64,000 nt of DNA from Syntrophobacteraceae bacterium (GTDB lineage Bacteria > Desulfobacterota > Syntrophobacteria > Syntrophobacterales > Syntrophobacteraceae). Position 1 is the first letter of the stretch; every line of letters begins with the position of its first letter. The stretch is taken from contig JALOPI010000006.1 in assembly GCA_025453975.1 (NCBI GenBank), forward strand, positions 1-64,000. Reading direction: 5' to 3'. A program made the position numbers and the translations under genes. Below the pieces are notes generated by a model. That model did not search any database, had not been told where the DNA came from, and was given only the letters and a program-made list of their open reading frames with translations. Shown one piece after another: positions 56,080 to 64,000 of this stretch.

Positions 56080-57825
56080 ATGGACCATAAGCGAGTGGTG
56101 ATCATCGGAGCCGTTGCCCTGGGTCCCAAGGTGGCCTGTCGGCTCAAGCGCCTCATGCCCGACGCCGAAGTGCTCATGATCGACCAGGACGAGCACATCA
56201 GCTACGGGGGCTGCGGCATGCCCTATTTCATCTCGGGCGACGTCAGCGATGTCCGGGAGCTCATGAGCACCAGCTTTCACATGGTGCGGACCCCCGGTTT
56301 TTTCGAGGACGCCAAGGGCGTTCACGTGAGGACCCGTACGCGAGCGCTGTCCGTGGACCGCAAGGCCAAAACGGTGAGGGTCCGGGACCTCGCGACGGGG
56401 GCGGAGGAGGATCTGCCCTACGACCAGCTGGTCCTCGGCATGGGGAGTCTCGCCAACCGCCTGCCCATTCCAGGAGGCGACCTGCCCCAGGTCATGAGCC
56501 TCTCGAACCTGCGCTCGGCCATCGCCATCAAGGAGCGCATCTCCAGGGGAGAGGTGGACAAGGCCGTCATTGTCGGGGCAGGTGCCATCGGCTGCGAGAT
56601 GGCGGAAGCCCTGGCCGACCTCTGGGGCCTCGACACCACCGTGGTGGAGATTGCCGACCAGGTGCTTCCGGTTATCCTGGACCCGGGCCTGGCCCGCATG
56701 GTCCAGAAGCACATGGAAGACAAGGGCGTGACCATCCACCTGAATGAGATGGTGCGGGAGATCAAGGCCGAAAACGGCGAAACGGCCCTCCGCATCGTGA
56801 CCTCCCAGCGCGAGATCGGGGCCGATCTCGTCATCTCGGCCATCGGCGTCCGGCCCAATTCGGAGCTGGCCCGCGAAGCCGGCCTGCTCGTCTCCCCCCG
56901 TGGGGGCATTGTGGTCAATGAGAGGCTCCAGACGTCCGACCCGGACATTTACGCCGGGGGGGACTGCATCGAGGTCATGCACCTGGTGACGGGCAAGCCC
57001 GTCTTCTTCCCCCAGGGCTCCCTGGCCAACCGGCAGGGGCGGGTCATCGGGACCAATCTGGCCGGAGGGTTCGCCACCTTCAGGGGCGTGGTGGGGAGCT
57101 TCTCCATCAAGATCTTCGATCTGGCGGTCTCCGCCACCGGCATCCCCCTCTCCATGGCCCGGCGCGAAGGGATCGACGCCATGCACGCCTTCGTGATCCA
57201 GGCGGATCGAGCCCATTTCTACCCCACCCAGGACCTGATGTATCTTCTCCTCACCGTGGACCGCAAAACGCGGCGGATCCTCGGAGCCCAGGGTGTGGCG
57301 GGGAATGGCGATGCCCTGGTGGGCCGCATCAACTCCATCGCCGGCATTCTCCCCTTCCATGCCACCCTGGATGACCTCTCCAATTTCGAGGTCGCCTACT
57401 CGCCGCCTTACGCGTCGGCCCTGGATATCGTCAACGCCGCCGCCAACACGGCCGAGAACATTCTGGACGGCTACAACCGGCCCATGGATGTGGACGAGTT
57501 CGAACGGTGCTTCCTGGACGAAAAGGCCGAGGACACGCTGTGCCTGGACGTGCGGGGCCCCGCCAATGCCGGTCCCTTCGTGGCCAGATTCGGAGAGCGC
57601 TGGATCAACATTCCCCAGGAGACCCTCCAGGCGCGCCTGGAGGAAGTGCCCCGGGACAAACGGCTCGTCCTGGTCTGCAATTCGGGGGTCCGGTCCTACG
57701 AGGCCATGCGGCAGCTCGAGAATGCCGGGATCTGCCGGACCGCCAACCTGCAGGGCGGGGTAGCGGCCCTCAAGAAGACGGGCATGATCCAGATGGAAGA
57801 CGCCGCGGAAGAAAGCGGCGAATGA
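56080..57825 (+). CDS. CoA-disulfide/persulfide reductase with C-terminal rhodanese
   Basis: 581 residues. An FAD/NAD(P)H pyridine nucleotide-disulfide reductase fold (first GIGA-type loop VVIIGAVALGPKVA, second VIVGAGAIGCEMAEAL, FAD site YAGGDC) has the single active cysteine Cys45 in SYGGCGMPYF. The C-terminal rhodanese domain has the active loop VCNSGVRS. This CoADR-rhodanese layout matches NADH-dependent persulfide reductases of sulfur-metabolising prokaryotes. The first dinucleotide loop is slightly unusual (GAVALG rather than GGVAGG). AGGAAGGAA precedes the ATG. Confidence 0.93.
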   Translation: MDHKRVVIIGAVALGPKVACRLKRLMPDAEVLMIDQDEHISYGGCGMPYFISGDVSDVRELMSTSFHMVRTPGFFEDAKGVHVRTRTRALSVDRKAKTVRVRDLATGAEEDLPYDQLVLGMGSLANRLPIPGGDLPQVMSLSNLRSAIAIKERISRGEVDKAVIVGAGAIGCEMAEALADLWGLDTTVVEIADQVLPVILDPGLARMVQKHMEDKGVTIHLNEMVREIKAENGETALRIVTSQREIGADLVISAIGVRPNSELAREAGLLVSPRGGIVVNERLQTSDPDIYAGGDCIEVMHLVTGKPVFFPQGSLANRQGRVIGTNLAGGFATFRGVVGSFSIKIFDLAVSATGIPLSMARREGIDAMHAFVIQADRAHFYPTQDLMYLLLTVDRKTRRILGAQGVAGNGDALVGRINSIAGILPFHATLDDLSNFEVAYSPPYASALDIVNAAANTAENILDGYNRPMDVDEFERCFLDEKAEDTLCLDVRGPANAGPFVARFGERWINIPQETLQARLEEVPRDKRLVLVCNSGVRSYEAMRQLENAGICRTANLQGGVAALKKTGMIQMEDAAEESGE

Positions 57826-59156
57826 GCAGGGCGCTCGACGCCGCTTTCAGGGATCGTCCCACGGCCGCCCTCCTCTGGGACCAGTCCCTGGTCTGGGGGC
57901 TGCTTTGCATCGACACCCTGGATCGGCTGGGCATCCCGTATCATCTCCTGAGCGGACGCGATGTGGCCGGGGGCGCCCTAAATGGCTACCGGGCCCTCAT
58001 CGTGCCCGGCGGTTGGGCAGTTCACAAAATCCGGGCATTGGGGGAAGGCGGGAAGCAGCGGTTGAGGGATTTCATCTTCCGGGGAGGCGGGTACATCGGC
58101 TTTTGTGGGGGCGCGGGCATGGTTCTCTCTCCACGGCCGTCCCTGGGGCTGGTGCCCCTGGAGCGGATGGCTCTGGCCGAACGGCTGCCCAATGCCAGCG
58201 GCCGGGTCAACATCCGCGGCATTCCGGGTCATCCGGCCTGGGCCGGACTGCCCGAATCCATCCCCGCTTCCGTCTGGTGGCCCTCCCAGTTCGCATGGCA
58301 TCCCCTGCCGAGATGCTCTCCCCTGGCCACGTACCTGAGCCCCTCGGACGGCTTCACCCTGGCCGACCTCGCCTATTCCGACCTGAAGAGCCTCCACGTC
58401 CCCTGGCGGGAATGGGAGACCGCCTACGGGATCAACCTCAACCCCGTGCGGCTCATGGGGCAGCCGGCGATCCTGGAGCTTCGACTGGGGAAAGGGAAGC
58501 TCATCCTGTCCTACCCGCACCTCGAAACCCCGGGGGATGAGCTGGCCAATCGCCTCTTCGCCAACCTCCTGGTCTACCTCGGCAGCTCGTCTGGCGCCGG
58601 GCCATCCGGCGGCCGCTCCGATCCGGGCCCTCCGCGACCCACCAACGGGCCGCCTTCGGCGGAGGCCGTCTCTATCCTGCGGGGCACCCTCCAGCTGGTG
58701 GAGGACCTCATTCACTTCGGGGAGCGCAATCTCTTGTGGAGCTGGAGGGCCCCCTGGCTGCTCCAGTGGCGCCGGGGGCTTCGAGGGCTGGAGTACGGCA
58801 TGCTGGCGGTCATGCTGAGAAGCCTCCTGCGGGAGGCTGAGAAGCACTCCCATTCGGGGGGGAGGGCGACCTCCTGGATGGATGAGTGCCGGGGGCTGGA
58901 GCGGGACGCCAACGACTTTTGCCGCAGGGCGGCCCGGCTCCTCATCGAGGAGAAGGTAGCGCTCCAGAGCGGTCAGCTTTCGAAGCTCGGAAGTGTGAAC
59001 ACCGCGGTGGACCGGCTGAGGAGGGAGCTGTTCGGCGATAAAATGAGCCATTCCGGGCTGTGCGGAGCGATCTTCGACCGGTTGGACCGTATGCTCCTGG
59101 ATCTTCTGAGACAGTCGAGCGCCTCCGACGAGCCGCGAGGTGGTCGGACCACCTGA
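57822..59156 (+). CDS. BPL_N/class I amidotransferase-like protein with unknown helical C-terminus
   Basis: 444 residues. Residues 1-~260 resemble the N-terminal domain of eukaryotic biotin-protein ligase, a glutamine-amidotransferase-like fold: LIVPGGWAV, then a nucleophile-elbow GFCGGAG with Cys95, and KLILSYPHLE near the end. About 180 helical residues follow, rich in Arg/Leu/Glu and unmatched by any family I know. The ATG overlaps the stop of the reductase gene (ATGA), so expression is coupled. A role beside a persulfide reductase is unexplained. Confidence 0.7.
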   Translation: MSRALDAAFRDRPTAALLWDQSLVWGLLCIDTLDRLGIPYHLLSGRDVAGGALNGYRALIVPGGWAVHKIRALGEGGKQRLRDFIFRGGGYIGFCGGAGMVLSPRPSLGLVPLERMALAERLPNASGRVNIRGIPGHPAWAGLPESIPASVWWPSQFAWHPLPRCSPLATYLSPSDGFTLADLAYSDLKSLHVPWREWETAYGINLNPVRLMGQPAILELRLGKGKLILSYPHLETPGDELANRLFANLLVYLGSSSGAGPSGGRSDPGPPRPTNGPPSAEAVSILRGTLQLVEDLIHFGERNLLWSWRAPWLLQWRRGLRGLEYGMLAVMLRSLLREAEKHSHSGGRATSWMDECRGLERDANDFCRRAARLLIEEKVALQSGQLSKLGSVNTAVDRLRRELFGDKMSHSGLCGAIFDRLDRMLLDLLRQSSASDEPRGGRTT

Positions 59157-59302
59157 CGGGCCGTGGTCGTGAAGCAGGGAAAGCTCCCTCGCCGCGGCGG
59201 CGGGTCCCCGGGGATGGCCCGAGACTCCCATCGAGGGGCGCCTCCCCGATCTCGGTGCCTCGACGCCGGATCACCCGCGGTGCATCACAACGCGCATGGC
59301 CG

Positions 59303-60550
59303 TCAGCCGCTGGCGCCCGTCGGTTTCGACAGGGGGATTCCCAGGATCTCCTCGGCGCGCTCCAGGGAGTCGATGTACGCCATGATCACGTCCTTGGGGC
59401 ACAATCCCAGCTCGGTCATGACCCTGGAAAGCTCCGACCACCTGGCCTGCTCGTAATGGAGCACCAGATCCAGTACACTGCGGTGGCGGCCGGCCCCCAC
59501 ACCGGCCAGGGCATCCTTGATGCCGGGGCTCACCGGCATTTCTTCGAGGATCTCGCTCAACGGGCGACCCACCAGCACATCCAGCAGCGAAAGCAGCCCC
59601 ATCATGTAGAGCTCGCTTTCCTTCCCCTTCAGACCCGCGCTTGCGGCCATGGACTCGCAGAACCGGGCCCTGGCCAGGGATGTGATCATGAGCTCCTGAG
59701 GCTTGTCCTGGCCCAATCCGGTGAGTGTCACCAGGGAAGCCCACTTGCGGATCTCATTTTCCCCCAGCAGCATGATGGCCTGCGCCACGGAGGAAACGGC
59801 CTTGCGCAGGCCGAAATAGGCGGAGTTGATGTAGTTCAGCAGCTTGTAGCTGAGGGAAAGATCCTGGCGGATGATTCCGGCCAGCTCTTTGTAATCCAGG
59901 TCCGTGCGGCTCAGCTGCTCGAGCATCCTCAGATGATTCAGCTTGTAGCCGGGGATGTCCCTGCCCGAGATCATCTCGGGCTTGCTGAAGAAATATCCCT
60001 GAAAAAGCTCGTAGCCACAATCCAATGCCAGGTTGAATTCCTCCCGGGTCTCCACTTTTTCAGCCAGTAGACGGGGCCCGCGTGATCCGAGCGCACGGCC
60101 GATGCTCGCTTTCTCTCCGTCGCTGTTGGCCATGAAATCCACCTTGATGATGTCGGCGAGCCGGATGAGAGGTCTCAGGCCACGGCGCCTTGCGACGAAA
60201 TCATCCAGGGCCAGGAGGTAGCCCGCCTGGTGAAGTCGCGTGCAGACCTCGATGAGATCCGGGTCGGGCTCGAGGTCTTCCATGATCTCGATGACGGTCT
60301 GCTCCCTGGGTAGATTGAGTCCCACCTCGTTCATGAAAAGGTTGCGGGTGAAATTGATGAAAGCCCGTTTTCCCCCCGTGAGGCGATGGAGCCCCATCTT
60401 GAGGAAGGTATTGTCGATGACGGTCTTGGACGCCTGATCGCCATCGACGCAGGCGTAGGAGTTGCTGCATCCGCTGCGAAAGAGAATCTCGTAACCGAAG
60501 ACTTTCAGGCTTCTGTCGAATATGGGCTGCCTGGCGATGAATAATTCCAT
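59303..60550 (-). CDS. EAL-HDOD signalling protein (YuxH type)
   Basis: 415 residues. The N-terminal ~200 are an EAL-like domain (ARQPIFDRSLKVFGYEILFRS) in which EAL reads EIL and several metal ligands are changed, so c-di-GMP hydrolysis is doubtful. The C-terminal HDOD domain (LSYKLLNYINSAYFGLRKAVSS) lacks HD metal residues. Such proteins act as adaptors in motility or stress signalling. AGAGGAAG precedes the ATG. Confidence 0.88.
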   Translation of the reverse strand: MELFIARQPIFDRSLKVFGYEILFRSGCSNSYACVDGDQASKTVIDNTFLKMGLHRLTGGKRAFINFTRNLFMNEVGLNLPREQTVIEIMEDLEPDPDLIEVCTRLHQAGYLLALDDFVARRRGLRPLIRLADIIKVDFMANSDGEKASIGRALGSRGPRLLAEKVETREEFNLALDCGYELFQGYFFSKPEMISGRDIPGYKLNHLRMLEQLSRTDLDYKELAGIIRQDLSLSYKLLNYINSAYFGLRKAVSSVAQAIMLLGENEIRKWASLVTLTGLGQDKPQELMITSLARARFCESMAASAGLKGKESELYMMGLLSLLDVLVGRPLSEILEEMPVSPGIKDALAGVGAGRHRSVLDLVLHYEQARWSELSRVMTELGLCPKDVIMAYIDSLERAEEILGIPLSKPTGASG

Positions 60551-60874
60551 GTCTTCCTCTGCAATACTTTCGACTTCGGCTTGACGGCAAGCAGGCCGCT
60601 GGAAGCCTCATGCCCTGTCGTGCCCTCTGGATGGGTGCCCGGGCACCCAGGCTTCAGCCGCGAGTGCCGCCCGAGCGTGGCGACCTGAGATGACAGCCGC
60701 CAAATTCCAGGGGTTCGTGATGAGGGCTCAAGGCCGCGAGGCTCTGTAAAGCAAGGGATATGCCATGGGCTCCCGCAGAAGAGCGGATGCGGCAGGGCCC
60801 GGGTTCGGGGGATCCAGGGCCCATGGAAGGCGCCGAAGACGCCCCCGGGGCTTTGTGTGAAGAAACGCGAGGGG
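60551..60874. other. No feature seen
   Basis: 324 bases between the EAL-HDOD gene and the GTPase gene on the same strand. The minus-strand frame here is weak and matches nothing. It should contain the EAL-HDOD promoter, which I cannot locate. Confidence 0.4.
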
Positions 60875-61918
60875 TTACACGTTGAATCGGAAGTTGATGA
60901 TGTCCCCATCCTGCACCGGATAGGTCTTGCCTTCCAGCCGGACGAGCCCCAGCTTGCGCGCCGTATTGTGGTCCCCGGCCCGGTGGAGATCCTCGAAGGC
61001 GACCACTTCAGCCCGAATGAAGCCTCGCTGGATATCCGAATGCACCGCGCCCGCGGCCTCCTGGGCCGGAAGATCCTCGGGAATGGTCCAGGCCTTCACC
61101 TCATCCTCCCCCACCGTCAGAAAGGTCGCGAGCTTGAGCAGGGCGAACGATCTCTGGACGACCAGGGTCATGGCGGACTCCGTGATCCCGAAATCCTCCC
61201 GGAAGACCTGGGCTTCGGACTCCGAAAGCTGAGCCATCTCCATCTCCAGCTTCCCCCGCAGAACCAGGGTGTCCGCATTCTCCGCGGCCAGCTCGGGAAG
61301 CTGATCATCCTCGTCCGCATTGTTGGAGACCACCAGGAGCGGCTTGGCCGAAAGGAGCGTGAACCCTCGAAGCTCGGGAGCGGAGGCCAGCCTCGGGTCG
61401 GAGCGGAGCGGCTGCTCCCGGTTCAGGAGATCCAGGCAGCTCTGGAGCATCATCCTTTCAGACTCGGGGACTTTCTTGCCCCGTTTCTGCTCCAGGGACA
61501 GCTTCTCGAGGCGCTTCTCGACGGTGGCCAGATCGGCGATGATGAATTCGTCGGCCAGCTCGCGGTAATCCCTGCCCGGAGCAGGCTTGCCCAGGACCGG
61601 GTCATGGAAGTTCCTCACCACCATGAGAAAAGCGTCCATGGGACGCATGTGGTTGAGGAGGAGCGACATGTACTCCTGCTTGCTCTCCACCATGCCGGGC
61701 ATGCCCTGGAGGTCCATGTAGGTCACCTGGGCATGAGTGGTCTTGTCGGGCCGGTACAGCTCGCTCAGCCAGTCGACGCGGGGATCGGGAACGGGCACCA
61801 CCCCGAGAACCGGTACGACCTGGCCTCCCGGAGGAGCCGATTCACCGGTGCGCCGGGTGAGGGCGTTGAAAATGGTGGTTTTTCCAGAGCGTCCCAGACC
61901 GACGATGCCCAGTTTCAT
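60875..61918 (-). CDS. Divergent YchF-like P-loop GTPase
   Basis: 347 residues. G1 is GLGRSGKTTIFNALTRR, unlike the YchF GLPNVGKS form. The G3 region is MDLQGMPGM rather than DxPG, and the specificity region reads VSNNADEDD. The C-terminus is the YchF-type TGS/DUF933 domain (EVKAWTIPEDLPAQEAAGAVHSDIQRGFIRAEVVAFEDL). It therefore looks like a paralogue of YchF rather than the standard ATPase. GGAAGG lies six bases before the ATG at 61918. Confidence 0.85.
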   Translation of the reverse strand: MKLGIVGLGRSGKTTIFNALTRRTGESAPPGGQVVPVLGVVPVPDPRVDWLSELYRPDKTTHAQVTYMDLQGMPGMVESKQEYMSLLLNHMRPMDAFLMVVRNFHDPVLGKPAPGRDYRELADEFIIADLATVEKRLEKLSLEQKRGKKVPESERMMLQSCLDLLNREQPLRSDPRLASAPELRGFTLLSAKPLLVVSNNADEDDQLPELAAENADTLVLRGKLEMEMAQLSESEAQVFREDFGITESAMTLVVQRSFALLKLATFLTVGEDEVKAWTIPEDLPAQEAAGAVHSDIQRGFIRAEVVAFEDLHRAGDHNTARKLGLVRLEGKTYPVQDGDIINFRFNV

Positions 61919-62285
61919 ATGCAGCCTTCCTTTTTTTGATGCCGCGCCGGACTCGGGGCGCCGCGGGTGCCCCCCGCCCCCGTGGAGCCTTGGGAGCTGG
62001 TGGCACGGAAATCGCTCGTGGCTGATGGCCTGGCATGATCCGCCGGATGACCGGCCGTGGAAGCATTCAACGCCCATGAGCCAGAGTGGAGAGCACGGGA
62101 GACACCCTGCCTTGCTCCATCGGAAAGAACAACGGGGGACAATAAGTCAAGTGACTTCGGATCGTCAACCGCCAGGTTGCCTGGAAGGCACATGGAGCGA
62201 CATTCCGGGAAGCGGAGAAGTCCATGGCATCGGGATATCAGGCCGAATCAGGCCCCTCGGCGATCCTGCCACCCGGATCCTTCGC
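61919..62285. other. Divergent spacer, small palindrome
   Basis: 367 bases between divergent genes. AAGTCA-AG-TGACTT (62144-62157) is a perfect short palindrome that could be an operator. No gene seen; the plus-strand open frame extends through here but is not conserved in character. Confidence 0.35.
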
Positions 62286-63806
62286 ATGGTCGCCGCATTC
62301 ATGGGGAACATCCGGCCAACGCCGACGGGTCGGGTGATCCAGCAACACTTGAAGCTCTGTCTGGACGACGGGATCGAAACGGAAGAGGAGCTTTGGCTGT
62401 GGCTCCAGGAGCGGCTGCTGCCCAGGTGTTTCCGCCGGTCAGCATTCGATGTCGCCTGTCGCGCCGTGGAACAAAGCCTCGAGGACGACCTCTGGGTGGC
62501 GTCGGTGGAGGGAGGGCTTCCTCCATTGGGTGGATCTCTCCATTGTCCCTGGCTTGTGCTCGGAAAGGGGGACAAGGGCTGGAAAGCTCCTGGGATCGCC
62601 TGGCTCAACTCGCGCAAGCCCCGGATGGCGGCGCCCGATGCCTCGTGGCTTCGAGCCCTCAGGACCACCCTGGAGGAGATCGGCGCGCGTGCCGGCACCC
62701 TGGTGGCCAGCTCGGGGATCCTCACCCACGATCTCGTGTCGGCCTTCGCCCATGACGGAAAGCTGCCCCTCCTGAGGATCCTGCCGCATTTCCACGGCTT
62801 CAAGGGGGTGCGGGGGGTGAGGGGCTCTCCCGCGAAGCCCTGGGGCCCCGCCACGGATTTGACCTGCCAGTTCGGAGGTCTCCACTGTCCCAAGGCGGTC
62901 CGCTGGACTTGCCGTGACCGTATGCTGGCTCATCTGGCCGACGTCCACGTCGTCCTGGAGCTGCGCGCTTCCAGCGGCCTGATCCCCATCCTGGCCGCGC
63001 AGCACCGCCGGAACTCCCGCGCCGTCTGGATGCTGGCGCCCGAATCCGGGGGCGACACAACGAACGCCGGGAACCGGGCGCTCATGGATCAGCTTCCCGA
63101 ACCGGTACGCCTCTTCCATGCTACGGATGCTCCGGAGCCCGGGCGCCTGCAAGCCCCAGGGGCGGTGAGCGTCGACCGCTCCTCCCTCGTCCTGTGCTCT
63201 CCGAAAAGCATGCACTGGGAGGACTACCTCTTTCACTACACCCGGTCCTGCCATGGTCCCTGGCCGGGCGAAGACTTCCGGGATTACTGCCTGAGCCTCC
63301 TGAGAGGCGATCCTCTGTCGGCGCACACGGCCCTGGCCACCCTGTCCCGCATGATCAACGAGGGACGGATTCGGGCCAGTCGGCTCCTGGTGCGTGGAGG
63401 CCGTGCCGTCGTCTCCCTGACCTCCAGACCTCCTCATGAGCTTCATCGCTTCAGGCGGTGGAATCGATCCCAGGCGAGATGGACCCTGGAGCCTTATGGA
63501 ATGGCCATCAGGAAAGGAGCCCTCCGAAAAAGGGGAGTCAAGCCGACTATCTACGGCGATGAAACCGTATACCGGCTGCTTCGGGCCGTGGATCGGCACC
63601 GTTTCCAGAGCACCGGCCCGAGGGCTTCATGGATGGCGGAGCGGGAGTGGCGCCTCGATGGCGACCTGTGCATTCGGGAATTCCCCCTGGAAGACTGGCT
63701 CGCCTTCGTACCCGACCGCGCCGACGCCGAGCGGCTCGCCGGGCTCGTCACCGTCCCCTTTCGCTGCATCGTGTGGGGCGAAACGTCCAGCCGTTCCATG
63801 AGCTGA
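62286..63806 (+). CDS. DprA/SLOG-like protein with unknown C-terminal domain
   Basis: 506 residues from the chosen ATG; the start is uncertain (no clear site; ATG also at 62301). Residues ~100-272 follow the DprA/Smf Rossmann pattern: GIAWLNSRKP for VAIVGSR, GTLVASSGILTHDLVSAFA for the VSG-AxGID loop, and RDRMLAHLADVHVVLELRA then SSG for the RNRIIAGLSD...VVEA..SGS strand. About 230 C-terminal residues (EDYLFHYTRSCHGPW... WTLEPYGMAIRKG... AEREWRLDGD) match no domain I can name; the EPYG and EREWR elements resemble DUF2971-like or ART-like families, weakly. Not the housekeeping DprA. Function unknown. Confidence 0.6.
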   Translation: MVAAFMGNIRPTPTGRVIQQHLKLCLDDGIETEEELWLWLQERLLPRCFRRSAFDVACRAVEQSLEDDLWVASVEGGLPPLGGSLHCPWLVLGKGDKGWKAPGIAWLNSRKPRMAAPDASWLRALRTTLEEIGARAGTLVASSGILTHDLVSAFAHDGKLPLLRILPHFHGFKGVRGVRGSPAKPWGPATDLTCQFGGLHCPKAVRWTCRDRMLAHLADVHVVLELRASSGLIPILAAQHRRNSRAVWMLAPESGGDTTNAGNRALMDQLPEPVRLFHATDAPEPGRLQAPGAVSVDRSSLVLCSPKSMHWEDYLFHYTRSCHGPWPGEDFRDYCLSLLRGDPLSAHTALATLSRMINEGRIRASRLLVRGGRAVVSLTSRPPHELHRFRRWNRSQARWTLEPYGMAIRKGALRKRGVKPTIYGDETVYRLLRAVDRHRFQSTGPRASWMAEREWRLDGDLCIREFPLEDWLAFVPDRADAERLAGLVTVPFRCIVWGETSSRSMS

Positions 63807-63827
63807 GGCGCCGGGAGGTGCCACGGA

Positions 63828-64000
63828 TCAGGAGAACTGCAGGAGCTGGAGGCCCGTTGCGGGGTCCTTCCGACGAACGCCGCCGGTACCGAGGACCTCC
63901 ATCATGACCACCTCACCCACCAGCCAGACCTTGACCCCGGCCCGGGTGCAGCCCACCGTGGCTTTTCCCTCGCGCCCCACGGCCGCATGCATGTGGAGGA
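63828..64000 (-). CDS. PPC/DUF296-domain protein, 5' end outside window
   Basis: 57 codons of the C-terminus: LHMHAAVGREGKATVG, CTRAGVKVWLVGEVVMMEVLG, ending LQLLQFS. The HxHAAxG start and VWLVGEVVxxE strand are the PPC (DUF296, PD1-like) signature. The domain forms trimers and occurs in putative DNA-binding proteins. The stop lies 21 bases from the stop of the convergent DprA-like gene. Confidence 0.75.
   Translation of the reverse strand, partial: LHMHAAVGREGKATVGCTRAGVKVWLVGEVVMMEVLGTGGVRRKDPATGLQLLQFS

Noticed and set aside
62286-63806. Housekeeping DprA
   Set aside because: Only the Rossmann core agrees; the flanking domains and the canonical GxGxxG-type residues differ, and there are no competence genes nearby.

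Overview
This 64 kb window looks like ordinary chromosome from a high-GC, Gram-negative bacterium, most likely a Desulfobacterota (former Deltaproteobacteria) lineage near the Syntrophobacterales. That placement is inferred from gene content: LpxC, an Mla lipid-transport operon and a Lpp-like lipoprotein show an outer membrane; there are two sigma-54 activators; and DUF3795/DUF3786, the small DVPWYDPSH membrane protein and the gene order fit that group. No phage, insertion sequence, integrase or CRISPR array was seen.

Layout. 1-4.3 kb: a tRNA-Thr cut by the window edge, a DUF3795-DUF3786 protein and an mlaB-F-E-D-like operon. 4.3-11.4 kb, minus strand: a Lpp-like lipoprotein beside an L,D-transpeptidase, then argS, a SPOR protein, uvrB and a 5-formyl-THF cyclo-ligase-like gene. 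12-17.5 kb: an orphan sigma-54 response regulator, lpxC, threonine synthase and a gamma-carbonic anhydrase. 17.7-26.1 kb: a nitrogen-control block with a NifA-like activator, glutamine-dependent nadE, glnB, glnD and glnA. Well-spaced -24/-12 (sigma-54) promoters precede glnB and glnA. 26.1-27.1 kb: apparently empty, but it holds two terminator-bounded short units (one encodes a 53-residue protein from a TTG start behind a strong ribosome-binding site) and a palindromic dispersed repeat.

27-34.7 kb: phosphomannomutase/phosphoglucomutase, HU, a UDP-sugar dehydrogenase, an NmrA-DUF2867 protein, a ferritin-like protein of the encapsulin-cargo type, and hisH-hisF. 35-37.6 kb: a second GlnD-like protein. 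Its nucleotidyltransferase motif has lost both metal-binding aspartates, but its HD and ACT regions look intact. 37.6-39.7 kb: a crotonase, a lipocalin and a FluC/CrcB channel. 39.8-52.6 kb, minus strand: the classical translation/RNA-metabolism run rimP-nusA-ylxR-infB-ylxP-rbfA-nrnA-truB-rpsO-pnp, then an M16 peptidase and a WalJ-type metallohydrolase. A tRNA-Gly and a strong terminator sit upstream of rimP. 53-64 kb: a ROK kinase, an unknown protein, a CBS-ACT protein, a zinc-ribbon / persulfide-reductase-like / amidotransferase-like cluster, an EAL-HDOD protein, a divergent YchF-like GTPase, a DprA-like protein of unknown role, and the 3' end of a PPC/DUF296 gene.

The most interesting points are the paired GlnD proteins (one probably unable to uridylylate), the sigma-54 wiring of glnB and glnA next to a NifA-like activator carrying GAFSGA, the lipoprotein/L,D-transpeptidase pair, the hidden 53-residue protein, and the DprA-like fusion. 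All calls come from reading the sequence; no database search was run.
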